This document shows, piece after piece, positions 1-13,900 of a stretch of 64,000 nucleotides of DNA. Position 1 is the first letter of the stretch. Each line of letters opens with the position of its first letter. The translations under genes were made by a program, and so were the position numbers. Source of the DNA: Scolanthus callimorphus (Eukaryota; Cnidaria; Anthozoa; Actiniaria; Edwardsiidae); contig CM066923.1 in assembly GCA_033964015.1 (NCBI GenBank), forward strand, positions 25,060,168 through 25,124,167, written 5' to 3'. The notes beneath the pieces are model-generated. The model was not told the origin of the DNA. It did not search any database and worked only from the letters and a program-made list of their open reading frames with translations.

Positions 1-28
1 ACTAGAGTTATCTCAAACCCTTTCTGTA

Positions 29-255
29 AAGCCTGGTGCACACTTGCGACATAACGACATAAGAAACATGTCACGCGAACAAAATTAAGTGGTTTCAAGA
101 AGTTGAAGTCGTCAAAAAATAACATAAGATTGCTTTGATGAAGTAATCTAATGAAGATCCATGGAAAATATTGATTGTTTCAATTATTTTCCCGTACTTT
201 TTTCGTTGCAACATAACGTCCTTATGTCGTTATGTCGCTAGTGTGCACCAGGCTT
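29..255 (+). mobile_element. MITE family A, copy 1 (227 bp)
   Basis: Inverted ends GCCTGGTGCACACT..GCGACATAACG pair with the 3' end (CGTTATGTCGCTAGTGTGC). A second copy of equal length, reversed, is at 10423-10649. Confidence 0.85.
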
Positions 256-462
256 AAGAGAAATAACAGTACGATCAAATTTTGAGTTGTGGCCCGTTTT
301 TAGCGGTTTCTCTTTCAACCCCCCCCCCCTCTCTCTCGCTGTCCTACTACATAAAAAAACGAGCTCAAAACTCAAATTACCCGTTGTACAGCATGACTGA
401 ATGAAATTTCCCAAGGGTTTCTTCCGACCAAGTTTGTGCAATGTATCCAGAGAATTGCAGCT

Positions 463-488
463 AAGGCTGCATTCACTATGTATACTAC

Positions 489-520
<32 letters not shown>

Positions 521-1352
521 AGGATTTTGAGGGGGATCTCAAAATTTTGGAACTGGAAAAGGGGGGATGTCAAGTTTTTTTCATAACATGAAGGGGGGAT
601 GCATATTTTTGTTGAGGTATTATATATATTTTTTCAAAAGATGCAGAACAAGGCTCAATGATAAAAAATACAAAGCGTAAAAATGCAAATAAAAATCCTA
701 GGTGGATCGTGTACCCTTGGCTGTGTGTAGTGACTTTCTACCGAGTGATCTGGTGCGCTCCTCGATTGGAACCTTACTACATAGACTGAGTATGATTTAT
801 TTTTATTTGCTCGTTTGGTTTGTTTTTAGTTGTGCGCGCGAAGCGCGCCGCAATGTTGACAATGAAGCTACAAGACTATTAATCAAAAGTCCAGAGGCGT
901 TTTTGTCTGGCAGACAAAAGTCACTGAAGAGGACGTCGAGCAGTGGTAAAACAAGAAGGCCTTTTTACGTTTTTTTAAGTTTATAATTCTTTATCCTCGC
1001 GAAGCGCGCAGCTTTTTTCAACATATCAGTTGAAAGAGGGTAAATACACGAGAATAGTAGTGCAAGTGATATTTCTTCAGGAGGTTCAAACTCGGCGTTC
1101 AACAATTGAGCCTTCCTTCATTATCAAACTGCACAACCTTGTCTTAAAAGTTATTGACGCGACCCTACCTGGACATATAACTTGAAAAAATGTCGGGGAG
1201 GGGGGGGCATGTTTTTCCTTCTGACCAAGAGGGGGGATTCATAAAAAATATGTTGTGCCTTGGGGGATCTGAAAATTTTGGATTGTCAAAAAAAAATCCT
1301 CTGCCCCCCCCCCCCCCCCCCCCCCTGTATTATACATTATGAATGCAGCCTA
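463..1352. mobile_element. Inverted-repeat element with poly-G termini (about 890 bp)
   Basis: The left end GGCTGCATTCACTATGTATA runs into 28 G (490-517) and CAGAGGATTTT. The right end is its complement: AATCCTCTG, 22 C (1304-1325), then a 19-base flank ending GAATGCAGCC. The interior holds further GGGGGG patches and no convincing coding sequence. Confidence 0.75.
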
Positions 1353-1657
1353 AAATCGTTGCATCGCGACCCGCGTTTTCAAAACATCGATTTGTTTTTA
1401 GTTTTGCTGTTCCGCAAGTCAAATCTTATGACCCAATCAGATTTTTGCCCGGTTTCGCCTGAGTGCAGTCGCCTGGCTTTCTGTCGCGACGTTGTCTGGT
1501 TTTAGTTCAGAGGGAAGCCAGTTGACTGCACTAGGCGAAACAGGGCAAGAGTTTCATTGGCTCAGATATTTTGATTGGCGGAACAGTAAAGTCAAAAATC
1601 CAAAAATAATGTGATGTTTTTTGAAAACGTGGGTCGCGATGCAACAGTTTTAGCTGT
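1345..1657 (+). mobile_element. MITE family B, copy 1
   Basis: The ends TCGTTGCATCGCGACCC and GGGTCGCGATGCAAC are inverted; inside are inverted CAGTCGCCTGGCTT / AAGCCAGTTGACTG segments around CGTCGCGAC-like sequence. It abuts the poly-G element. Related copies are at 6630-6914 and 33411-33566. Confidence 0.8.
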
Positions 1658-1776
1658 AAGATTATTATTTTTTTGTTATGATCCCCATCCGCTCTCTCTT
1701 CCCTAGCCTAAACATGAGCTTGATAGTTGGTGTTCTCCGCGTCCCGCTTCAATAACGTATGCATTGTGTTTTGCAG

Positions 1777-1915
1777 GCTTTGTGCGGTAAAAGACAAGAT
1801 CAAAGGCGAGTATTCCCCGGAGGCTAGTGCCCAGACTCCTTCTACTGCCCCGTCCACACCTATCCCGCCACACCTTGCGAACAAAACCAAGACCGGCTTC
1901 AACATAAAATGGACG
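1777..1915 (+). CDS. FNDC3: FNDC3 exon a (end of FN3-1, start of FN3-2)
   Basis: The acceptor TTTTGCAG ends at 1776 and the donor GTAAGA starts at 1916. The exon reads LCAVKDKIKGEYSPEA, the end of an FN3 domain, then a P/S/T linker and PPHLANKTKTGFNIKWT, the A and B strands of the next domain. The first base completes a codon from an upstream exon, and the exon ends in phase 0. Confidence 0.9.
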
Positions 1916-4900
1916 GTAAGATACCCTTTAACTTGGCAAGGTTTGTAGCCTTGGCTTTTTTGTTGATTTAGTCGCGAATTCTCAAGAAGCAATCAACATA
2001 ATCTTTAATGTTTGTTAAATAACCTTTCAACTGCCAGACATCGCTATTTGCGCTGAAGCAGAAACTTTTTCCCGCGTTGTTCGAGGTGGGGCAGAAAGTA
2101 AAAACATGCTCTCAAAATGCTCAAAGTGCGATCTGATTGGTGAAGATTAGCGTTTATGCACGTGCTGATTCTGTCGTCATAGCAACGTCTCGTTTGCACC
2201 ATAGAAACGTAGCGTTAGTGCTTTCGAAATACAACTTTGCAGCGCCCAAAACAGGCGCCAATAAACCTTTACCTGCGAGATTGCGCAGAATATAGTTGGC
2301 TAAATCAGACCGCGATCATCTGCAAAAATCGAGCAGGATAATGGTTTTATTATTAAGCACATCGATCCCAGAAATGATTTACTTTTGCGTATTAAATACG
2401 AACTCAACGTATCCGACTGCTAAAAAAAAGGAATAAAACAGGGTGACCCTGGATACGTACGTCTGAAAAGCAGGCATTTTTGTTTATTTATTTATATTTT
2501 TAATAATAATAATAATAAGTATTTATATAGCGCATTTTCCTAATGTCCAAATGCGCTTTACATTCATTTAAAAATAACTATAAAATATGATGAAATTCGT
2601 TAAAAATCTTAATATTGAAATATAATATATTATAAAGCTAACTATGAATGAAAATAAACTGATTTAAAAAGGTGGGTCTTCAGCCGGCGTTTAAATTCAG
2701 GGACGGAAGTACTGCTCTTAATCTCGTGCGGTAGTTTATTCCAGAGATTAGGCGCGCACGCCGAGAAAGCCCTCAAGCCGTACGATTTCAGCTTGTGTGC
2801 CGGCTGTACTAATAAAAGATGGTCCGCAGACCTGATAATAGTTTTAATAATAGTTAGATAACACATTTCTATATTATAGATAAAATTACAAATTATAGGT
2901 AGATAGATATATATAGTAAGATAATATTTTGTACAATTTAGTTAAGCCCTGATGATTTTTATTCCGTGTATAAATAAAGTTACATTACATTACTTTACCT
3001 ATTTTAAACTATTTTAAAACGAAAATGGCTATTATTATTATTATTATTGTTGTTGTTGTTGTTGTTGTTGTTGGTATAATTACAAACAAAATCGGATGCT
3101 AATATTATGTTGGTGCTAATCTTTAGGTCCCAAATGACAATGGCTCTCCCATCACATCGTACAAACTAGAATGGGACCAAGGGAAGGCAGACGGGACGTA
3201 TATCGAGATCTACCACGGGCCCAACAGGCAACATAAGCTCACACATAAACTGCCCCCAGGGACCAAATGTGTGTTCAGAGTACAGGCCATCAATGATATA
3301 GGACCAAGGTACGGGAAAGAGCCCCAGTTACTAATCATTATCATGTTTAGATTCGATATCAAAAAACGAAATACGAAACTTTGCTATGTATGAAACACTT
3401 TGCTATACATGAGGAACGTTGCTATACATGAGAAACTTTGGTTTGCATGGGATCCTTGCTATTTATGAGAAACTTTGCGACACATGACAAACATTTTAAT
3501 ACATGAAAAAATAATTGCTATACATGAAAAAAGAATTGCTATACATGAAAAAGAATTGCTATACATGAAAAAAGACTTGCTATACATGAAAAAGGACTTG
3601 CTTTACATGAAAAAGGAATTGCTATACATGAAAAAAGAATTGCTATACATGAAAAAAGACTTGCTATACATGAGAAACTTTGCTATACATGAAATTTTGT
3701 GCTATACATAAAAAGACGTTATACATGAAAAACGTTGCTATACACTATCGGTTTCAATTGAAAGTGAAATGCTGCGAACCCGAGTTTACATGTCAATGAG
3801 TTTACATGTCAACGAGTTTACATGTCAATGGTATACACTTATTTATAAAAACATTATCGGTTGTGTCGTGTTCCGACGAATGTTAAATAGATTGACCCTT
3901 TCTTCGCGTGTTTTACTGCATTTTGGGCCTTTCAAGTCTGAGATTTAAAATGTACGAGAAACGTTTGTACTGACTGAGAAAAGAAACTGAGATCGACTTG
4001 ATCTGGTCATCATTATATTCACTGCGTTGTTTGAGCACAAATTACATTTGACTGGAGGCCTCTTTGGCACGCAACTGCTTATATAAACAAACACCGAGTA
4101 TTCGTTAAATTAGGGCTTCTCTTGCAAACAGTTCAACACAAATAGCTAAAATTAACGTATACCTCGATATTATGAAAATTTGATATGGTCTAAGACTCAC
4201 CTTGAAAGGACAAAAATGCGGTAAACCCAGCAATAAAGGCGGAAGTCCCAAGGTCATATGGGTGGCAGCTTCACTGCTATTTCCTATGTACATGCCCGAG
4301 CGGACAAAGTGCCGTCGTCATATCGAGGCTAAACAGCTATCCTACACCTGCCTGCCTGTCGGTTGAAACCGCTCGAATATAATCGTGGTATGCAAATCTG
4401 ATCGTTTTAGCCTCTGTAAATTTATTTGAAGTGAATATGACGAGAAACTTTGCGATACATGGAAAACTTTGCTATACGCGCATGAGAAACTTTAGTATGC
4501 ATGAGAACTTTGCTCTGTATGCAGGGGCGTAGCCGGGATTTGAGAAGGGGGGGGGGGGTCACATCTGTACAAATGTATGGTAGTCCTTTCCAGCTTTCCG
4601 ATATTTTTCTTAATGTTAACCTATTTTTATTCTAAAAAGGGGGTCACATACACCCCAGGACTTCCCCAGCTACGCCCCTGGTATGTGATACTTTGCTATA
4701 CATGAGAAACCTTTCTATACATGAAAAATAGTGCTATAGAGAAACTTTGCTATACATCAAAATTTTCGCTTTTGTACTCGAGAAACGTTGCTATACATGA
4801 AAAACTTTGCTAAACATGGAAAACTTTGCTATACGTGAAAAATTTAGCTATACATATATGAGAAACTTTGCTATTATAAACGAGAAAAATTGCTATAGAT

Positions 4901-7900
4901 GTTAAACTTCGCTTGAAAAAACTGTTAAACTTGAGAAACTTTGCTATACACGAGAAACGTTGCTATTCATGATAATCTCTACTCCATTGTACAATTCAAA
5001 GACCTTAACCCTTTCACTCCTAAGAGCTAAATAGAACTTCTCCTTACACTTCCCTATACACTTGATGGGAGAATATGGTGCTTATCGACCATGTTATTCA
5101 TCAATTCCTGGATGATGATTCATGAAATTCTCCATTCCTGTTTTTTCGACATTACCTTGATATAATTGGGAGAGTTTTAAGGTTGATCATCCTTAGGTGG
5201 CCCTTCTGCAATCGTCCTATTAACGAAACACGTCTTTCTTTTTGTTACAGTGAATTCAGCAAAGATCTTACGACCTTCACAAGTGCAGGGGTGCCCGACG
5301 CGCCCGAGTCTCCCTCGTTGGAGAGATCAGGGTCACCTATCTTGCTATTAGATGGAATAGACCACAATGCAATGGGGGTAAGCTGTCACAAACAACTCTC
5401 ACCTTTCCCCATCTACCATCTTTCTTTTACGCGGCAACAAAGTCACGAAGGAGGTACCAGAAAAAAACCTTGAACATTCGCGCACGGTTAATGGGGGTTT
5501 CTCACTCGAAACACTGGAGAAAATGGGAAGGACAAACTTAACTGGGCAAGGAGTGCATGGTGGCAAATCTCTCGCTAGCATTATACAGCTATTTCAAGTT
5601 ACGTTGTCGGGAGAGAGCTCAATTGTATGTGCCCAGACCGCTAGAAATATGGGTGATGCTATCTCAAGGCACATAATTAGTACCTTTTCTCGCTTATTTT
5701 TTCTTATTGTCCGCTTGCACTTGTAAAGCCGTTTTCCCTGTAGTGTGGTCGCGTTAGCTCCGACAGCCTTTACTGAAAAAGCTTTAAACTAGTTGTACAT
5801 TTTAGAAGCCTATGCTTTCACGTCCCTAATAAAATTAGTTCTTATTTGAAGGGTTTAGAATCCTTTCGAAAACCTGAGTGAAGATTGTAAATTTGAAGAT
5901 TGTAATCCATTTTGCAGAGAAACTCCTCCAAAAGAAGCTAATGACTTCATCCACCCTTTGTCATTCTTTTCATTCGGTATAAGAAGAGGAATTACGAGCA
6001 GAAATCTCAAAATAACCATTTACGCAAAGTGTATACCTCATTTACAGCTTAAGACCCCGTTCACACAAGACCGGTACAATTCTGGTACTGTACCGTCGCG
6101 CGTTCACACGGGACCTGCGGTACCGGACCGATTTTGGCACGGCTAGGCCGTGTGAACACTGATGCAAAACGTGCCAGAATTGTACCGGTACCGTATGAAC
6201 AGGCGGTACCGTACCAGAATTGTACCGGTACCGTATGAACAGGCGGTACCGTACCAGAATTGTACCGGTACCGTATAAACAGGCGGTACCGTACCAGAAT
6301 TGTACCGGTACCGTATAAACAGGCGGTACCGTACAAGAATTGTACCGGTCCGGTTTTGTACCGGTCTCGTGTGAACGGGGTCTAAACCGTTGCAATCGCG
6401 ACCCACGTTTTCAAAACGTGCCAGAATTGTACCGGTACCGTATGAACAGGCGGTACCGTACCAGAATTGTACCGGTACCGTATGAACAGGCGGTACCGTA
6501 CCAGAATTGTACCGGTACCGTATAAACAGGCGGTACCGTACCAGAATTGTACCGGTACCGTATAAACAGGCGGTACCGTACCAGAATTGTACCGGTCCGG
6601 TTTTGTACCGGTCTCGTGTGAACGGGGTCTAAACCGTTGCATCGCGACCCACGTTTTCAAAAACTTAAAACTTTACTTTGGTTTTTGACTTTCTGAACCA
6701 ATGAAACTCTTGCCCTGTTTCGCCTAGTGCAGTCAACTGGCTTCCCCCTGCAATAAAACCAGACAACGTCGCGACGGGAAGCCAGGCGACTGCACTAGGC
6801 GAAACAGGGCAAGAATGTGATTGGCTCATAAGATTTGACTGGGGGAACAGCAAAGTAAAAACACAAATTGATGTTTTGAAAACGCGGGTCGAGATGCAAC
6901 GATTTTAGCTGTAACGAACTCAATTGAAAATATCGCACTACATTTTCCTAAATCAGCCAATGGATATGGATGCTTTCTCCAACTTGGTTGTTTCTTTGCT
7001 AAAAAGTGCTGGCTGATAGGGGCAGATTTGGACTGAATTGCAACTGTAGCAAATGCTACGGTCAGATTTCAGGGAGTTTTATTTTTTGTCTTTTATGTCA
7101 TAAATGTTAGTGCGCTACAGTCAGATTTTTTTCTAAATCTGCCCTTGCTGGCTGAGGCTTTTTTTAGGATTTGAAATCCTTTCGAGAGCTTGAAAGCCTT
7201 AAAAATACGAATATTGTAATCTTGTTACCATTGCTTTCCCATTTTAATGAATATTTTTAGTACGGGTTGAAGTGGCAATAACAGGTCCTTTGTCTAATCC
7301 AATTTTCAAATCCCTCCTTTTTTTTTCTTTCAGCCGAAATCACTGAATACCTACTGGAAATGGAAGATGAAAGCACGGTAGGTAACACGGAGTCACAGGG
7401 AATTTCTTGAGGTGAAGTGGTCGACATGCATGTGTTTGTCTAAGGGAAAGCCGAACACTTCCCATACTTGTATCATGGAAAATTCAGCTTTTTCCTTGCA
7501 TGGGTTTCTGCAGAATTCCACGTTAATCTCGCTCCCAGCTGGTTTCTCGGCTCTGAAACACATCTGGTAAAAGGCATTTCAATAGACCCAATCGGCTAGC
7601 GCTGTTTACATCTTGTTGCCACCCAATTCAGATCATGTGATAATTCTTTTGTGTGGATACTTTTGTTAGTTCTGCACATACACTCGTGCAATCGGTCGAG
7701 CACAAAAAAAGTGACAATTGTAACCACCCAAAGGAATCATCACATGATCTGAATTGGGTGGCAACAAGATGTAAACACCGTTAGCCGATTTGGTCTATCC
7801 GATTTCTGATAGGCTCAAACTCTAACTGTGCACGCTATGTTCGCCACCTATGTACCGGATAGGTGGCGCAGTGTGTTTGTGCACGGCACACTGTGTACGT

Positions 7901-10900
7901 TCCTCTGTCCGGTTGCTCGAAAGTGGTTTAGCACTAATCCAGGATTAATTACCATGGTGACTCGATGGTTTTGTTCAGAACTAAACCTGGTTTAAATTTA
8001 ATCCACCTTTTAACAACCCGCACCTGAGTTCGAACCCCGGATCAACCAACCGTATCGACTTTTCTCTGTTCCGAGTAGCTTGCTTCTTTTTGCTTTGAAT
8101 TCCTTTCACCTGGAGCTTTGATAAGAGTACTCCTTGTCAGTTGAATTACTGTTACGAGTTATCGACGTTAAATAAAGGACTTTACTTTTACTTGTTAGCA
8201 GCGCACGCTACGTACTGTTCTAGCTTTCGCTACGAAAAAATTTATCGTGCCTCCATATCTTATCTTCAATAAACTACTAAAAACTATTGACATGCAAAGT
8301 TTGGCGTCTTTAGCCAAAAGTGCGCAATTTTTACACTAATCCGCCGGACTAACGGCATTTTGTGAAAACTGAAACTTTTTTCATCAAAATTTGCATATTC
8401 GTCGAAGGCCTTGGGGAAGATTTTGTCATATAGAGTCTTCACCAAATTTGGCGTTTTCTGAGACTCCCTCTTCAGGTTTTCTTCTCTCTTTCCTATAATT
8501 TCCTGTACGCCTCTGGGTTTGGGGTGCCTTTTTATATACTTCCAAGCGCACCTCCTATTTCGAAAGCCACTGTAATTGCCAAATTACTTGAAGTGCTGAT
8601 CCCCATAAGTCACTTCCTCCAAATGCTATTGCACTGTCATTTTTCTGATGATGTGTTGTGAAATTCCATTCTATTTCAGGGCTATGGTTTTATGGTTGTC
8701 TATCGAGGGGCAGAGCAACGAGCAAAAATCGAAAAACTCAAGCGACATACGTCTTACAAATTCCGGGTAAGCCTCAAGCGACACACATCTTACAAATTAA
8801 TTCAGGGCAAGCCTCTAGCCACGCGCCAGATACAGTAAAAACCCGAAAATAAGAACCTAGTGAGATACTAGAACCTACAGGTGAACTGAAACGAAGCTGA
8901 TTCGCGCATTAATCGATCATCCTCGCCTGCCGAAGGTCTATTGTTTCCGGTTTTTTTTTTTCTCGTTCTTACGCGGAGCGCCACCAGGACAGCTGCGTGA
9001 GAAAATAATTGATGACAGATTTGATCTGCTAATCACAGGTTTCTGCGATCAATTGTCAAGGAAGCAGTAAATGGAGCGAGTCGGCCTTGTTTACCACCGC
9101 ACCCGAAAGACCAGGTACGCCCCCACCCCACCCCACCCCCGAACTCATGCTTACTGCAGCACCCGAGAGACCATGTACGCCCCACCCCTCCCCTAGAACT
9201 CATCCTTACCTTCGAACCCAAGAGACCAAGCACGCCCTCACCCCTCCCCAGAACTCCCTCCCCAGAACTCATCCTTACCGCCGCACCCGAGAGACCAGGT
9301 ACGTGTTTCCGCCTTCTCTGCCTATTTGAAAAAAAATATATAATAAAAATGGTCTACCTGTGATTTTCTTGTGTGGATTACGTCCTTGACCTTGGGCTAA
9401 AAATTGAGTTTGATTGTGTAATCGGCTTCTTGTCTTCGGAAACCTCGGGGGGCTGGAAACCTGCCGGGAATCAGTTGTACGATGTTTAGTATAGTTTGGA
9501 AATTGCAAATAATCTTTCTTTTTTCCTACTTGTATGTTTAACGTTTCGCGTATTTCTATTTCAGCTCGGCCGTTCCCGCCCTCGCTGCAAGGCAAGGCTA
9601 AAACCGCGTCTTTTTCAGTCAATTGGGGTAAGCCAAAGTATTTTCACGTCTTTTTTTGTGTGGCAGAAAAGAACTGAAAAGTAGACTTCAAATTCGTAGC
9701 GTAGCAATAGATCTATATTTCGGTCTTCCTGTGTCGAACGCGCGCGCCAAAAATGGCGGGAACATTAGCCAATCAGAAACGTTCCTCGTACCCGTTTTGA
9801 TAACGTAGCATTCATTCGTGTGTTTTTTTTTGTCTGTTCCAGAGGCCCCTGATGATACGGGTGGAACCCCCATATCCAAGTTCACGCTAGAAATGGATGA
9901 TGGGAAAGGTAAACTGGTTATAGGCCGATTCCAGCTGACGTCATTGTTTAACATATTTTTCTCTTTAGGCGTTTCGGCGAGGCTACAAAATAATATGGTC
10001 TGAATATCAATAAAGGGTGACATAGTGAACATAGCTAGAAAAATTGAACTCGATATCTGTATTGTAAGCGCGATGCGAAATTCAATTTACAGAAAATGTA
10101 TGGAGTAATGAGTACTCTGACCTCCAGTCATTCAAGTATAATTTTAAGAACCGCAAGTAGTCTTGAAAACATGCCGAAAACATGTCAGCGATGAACTAAT
10201 ATCCTGCCAACGGTAATAAACTAGTTACATGATATCGAGCTGAAATGTTCTACTAATATTCCATTTGTCACCCTTTATTGATATTCAGAACCAATCCTTT
10301 TGCAGCAGCGTTGGAATGCCTGATTCTGGTTGATGCTTATGCAAATTAGTCAAACGTAAACTGTGCTCTGTCTGACAAAGACTGTTATCAGAGCGGAGCA
10401 TCAACATAACTGTATATTGTTAAAGCCCGGTGCACACTAGCGACATAACGACATAAGGACGTTATGTTGCAACGAAAAATGTACGGGAAAATAATTGAAA
10501 CAATCATTATTTTCCATGGATCTTCATTAGATTACTTCACCAAAGCAATCTTATGTTATTTTTTGACGACTTCAACTTCTTGAAGCCACTACATTTTGTT
10601 GGCGTGACATTTTTCTTATGTCGTTATGTCGCAAGTGTGCACCAGGCTTAACCATAAATACAGGCAATTCAAAACATTTTGCCGTTTCAAACCATTTTTG
10701 CATCGCAAAGGGGGGTGCGTCCGCACCTAAAGCACCACCCCTGGATCCTCCACTTCTTATGAGCCCGGGGTCCGTCCTCCGAGGATCGAAAACCGATACA
10801 AACAACGGCTGGAAATCGAGCCTACGGAGCTTTTATGCATGATTAATCTTAAGTCTGTCATAGTCAGCTTTATTGCTATTTGCGTTTAAGCAGACAGAAA

Positions 10901-13900
10901 CATTTCCTCGTTGTTCGAGGCGAGACAGAAAATAAATCATGCTCTCAAAATGCTGCGATCTGATTGGTTGAGACTAACGCTTTGGCACGTGCTCACGTCC
11001 TAGCAACGTGTCGTTTGCCCCATAGAAACGTAGCGTTCGTACCTTCGAAACACAACTTTGCAGCGCACAAAACAACACCATAAATAGTTGGTGTCCACGA
11101 TTAAACGCAAATAGAAAAAACCGTAGATACATTCAATGTAAGTTTCCCCTATGTATTTACATCCAGTGTTTTCTGAACTCTATCTCAGGAGGTCCATTCA
11201 AAGAGGTGTATAGCGGGATGGAGATGGAGCGGTCATTTGACACTTTACAGCCCGGCATTACTACAGAATCAGATTGGCTTGTCACAGCGAAGGCGGGATA
11301 AGCGAGGTACAGCACGGTTCTTATCCCTTTGTCTTCGCAAAACTTAGCCTCCCCCGCGGACTCTCTTTGTTTCTGGTGTAGAGCACGCCGGGAATATTGT
11401 TGGTAGCGCACGCAAGTTTGTAGAGTATGGGATTCCTGCACGTTCTTTTTTGTACGGGGTTCCTGTGGTTTCTGTATTATTACGAAAGCTTTCAAAAACC
11501 TCCAACCAAAAGCAATCCTCAAAACAGGCGCGCGTATGGCACAGGAAGCCATTTGCCACAAGAAGCCCGCCGCGTGCAAAGTGCGCTTGTCGTCCGCCCG
11601 CGCGCGTCTAATAAACAACGCATTTAGAAAGCAAAACTCTAATTGGGAAACAAACAACATAACTCAGGGCTTGAAATTAAGAAATAATCATAGTCGAAAT
11701 TTTACGCCTTGTACCAACATTATAGGTGTAATTCATCAAAAATCAAGGCGTAAATCCAGTAGGAGAACACTAAAAAAATTGAAAACACAGTCGTTATTTT
11801 ACGCCTAAGTCTAAAAAAGTTAAAAAAGTTAGGAAAAGTTTTAGGCGTATTTGCGCCTGTGTCGGGCGCAATTTCAAGCCCTGTAACTTGTTAGCAAAGA
11901 GTACAACGAGAGCCTGTAGGCAGGCTATGCAAAACTCAAACATTTTGTCGTTTTTTTTTTTCTCTGTGATTCCAGTGGTCACGCGCCGTCAAGATTCGGA
12001 CAGTTCCTGTTTGTCCGGGACAGGCCAACTCCCCAATTTTGTCCAAATTACATAAGGCACAACCCACCGCCTTACATCTGTATTGGGGTGAGTTAGTAAT
12101 AACAGCCTAGCGTCGCACGACCGCACATAACAGCCTAGCGTCGCACGACCGCACATAACAGCCTAGCGTCGCACGACCGCACATAACAGCCTAGCGCCGC
12201 ACGACCGCACATAACAGCCAAGCGTCGCACGACCGCACATAACAGCCAAGCGTCGCACGACCGCACATAACAGCCTAGCGTCGCACGACCGCACATAACA
12301 GCCTAGCGTCGCACGACCGCACATAACAGCCAAGCGTCGCACGACCGCACATAACAGCCTAGCGTCGCACGACCGCACATAACAGCCTAGCGCCGCACGA
12401 CCGCACATAACAGCCTAGCGTCGCACGACCGCACTGGAATTTCCATGTGATCTAAACCTTTTTGTTTGTTTAAAGGAGCTGTGTCACGATGTTAGGACAC
12501 TTTTGGTGATGTAAAAACATAGAAATTACTGATGGATAGTCAAAATACTAGTCTAGATTTGCTAAATAACCCTTTAACTACAAAGCCATCTTCAAGGCTT
12601 CATGGACCCAGCGGATGGAAACGGATTGCAATAAATGAATTTTGCAATGTTTGAAGCTACACAACTTCAAACATTGGTGAAGTTGTGTAGCTGCTACATT
12701 AATTTCATTGTGTAGCTGCTACATTAATTTCATTGTGTAGCTGCTACATTAATTTCATTGTGTAGCTGCTACATTAATTTCATTGTGTAGCTGCTACATT
12801 AATTTCATTGTGTAGCTGCTACATTAATTTCATTGTGTAGCTGCTACATTAATTTCATTGTGTAGCTGCTACATTAATTTCATTGTGTAGCTGCTACACA
12901 AAGCATTCCTTATCTCCACTACATTAATATTTGTGTGAGAATCGGCAGTCCTGCGGATAAAACTTACCTTGTTTATCCTATTTTTATTGTTTATCCTATT
13001 TTTATTTTTATCAAGTGATATGAGTGATTTGGGATGAGTAGTACATACAATATGGAGGTTCATTTACGAATTCATTGAAAGCACCATGACACAGCCCCTT
13101 TAACACCGCGGCAAAACTGTTTGCCATGCGCTAAAGATTCACTTCTTGTGATAACTATTTTTAGTGTAGATTTTTTGAATTGTCTTCATTTCACAGGTCA
13201 TGTGAACAGCGTTTTGCCGCGATGTCGTTTGTATTGCTCTTATTATGCCACGTGTCTTGTATTTTAGATCCCCCAGAATACACCGGCGGCTCACTAATAT
13301 CAGGCTACATACTAGAGATGGAGATGGAGAAACTCGGTGTCAAAGGTATGTTTATAGTGGACCCTGAGTGTTGATCCGTCCGGGGTTTGAACTCCCAACG
13401 TCCTGCACAACAGCCCGGCGCTCTACCTTAACGCTAACCAGTTATTCGCTCGTCTGCTTTGGACAGAAGTGTTGCAGCTTGCTCGGAATCTAACGCTATT
13501 AGATTTTACATCTCGTACTACCTTTTCTTGCTTTATTATTTTGTTTCCGTTTTTTGCAAGTTTAATCCAATAGGGTTAGATCTTGCGAAAGCTGCTACAT
13601 GATCCGCTTTGGATGGGTGTGATCTTGTCTCTGACTTACTTGACCTAAACATCCCCTGCAGTCCCCCTTTGAGCTGAGTTAGTACACCAACTCCATGAAG
13701 TCGACCCTCTCCTGCGTTGCTCACTTCACCTGTTCCACACACAGGGAATTTCTGCAGAAATTCATACATGGGAAAAGCTAAATTTCCCATGGCAGAAGAA
13801 TGGGAATTGTTTAGATTTCCCATGGCTATCCGTGTGAATTCCGAGCACTTCCCATGCGTGTGCCTTGGGAAATTAAGCTTTTCCCATGGATGGGTTCTGC

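Noticed and set aside
238..573. Proline-run protein near the window start (also 44155-44355, 55785-56072)
   Set aside because: The proline or glycine runs are translations of long G or C tracts in transposon ends.
702..986. 94-residue frame inside the 463-1352 element as a transposase remnant
   Set aside because: No DDE, RNase H or DNA-binding motif can be seen.
3475..3711. 78-residue MKKDLLY-repeat open frame
   Set aside because: It is produced by the period of the CTATACATGAAAAA minisatellite in an FNDC3 intron.
12163..12408. Cys/Arg repeat frame on the minus strand
   Set aside because: Translation of the 28-bp intronic minisatellite; no gene context.
12100..12434. CRISPR-like regular repeat array (also the 31-bp array at 28.7 kb)
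   Set aside because: Repeats are head to tail with no unique spacers, and the context is an animal intron or intergenic region. They are minisatellites.
13375..13445. Functional tRNA gene (also at 21411-21485 and 53312-53380)
   Set aside because: A- and B-box-like words are present but acceptor stems do not pair and relatives are dispersed, so SINE heads are likelier.
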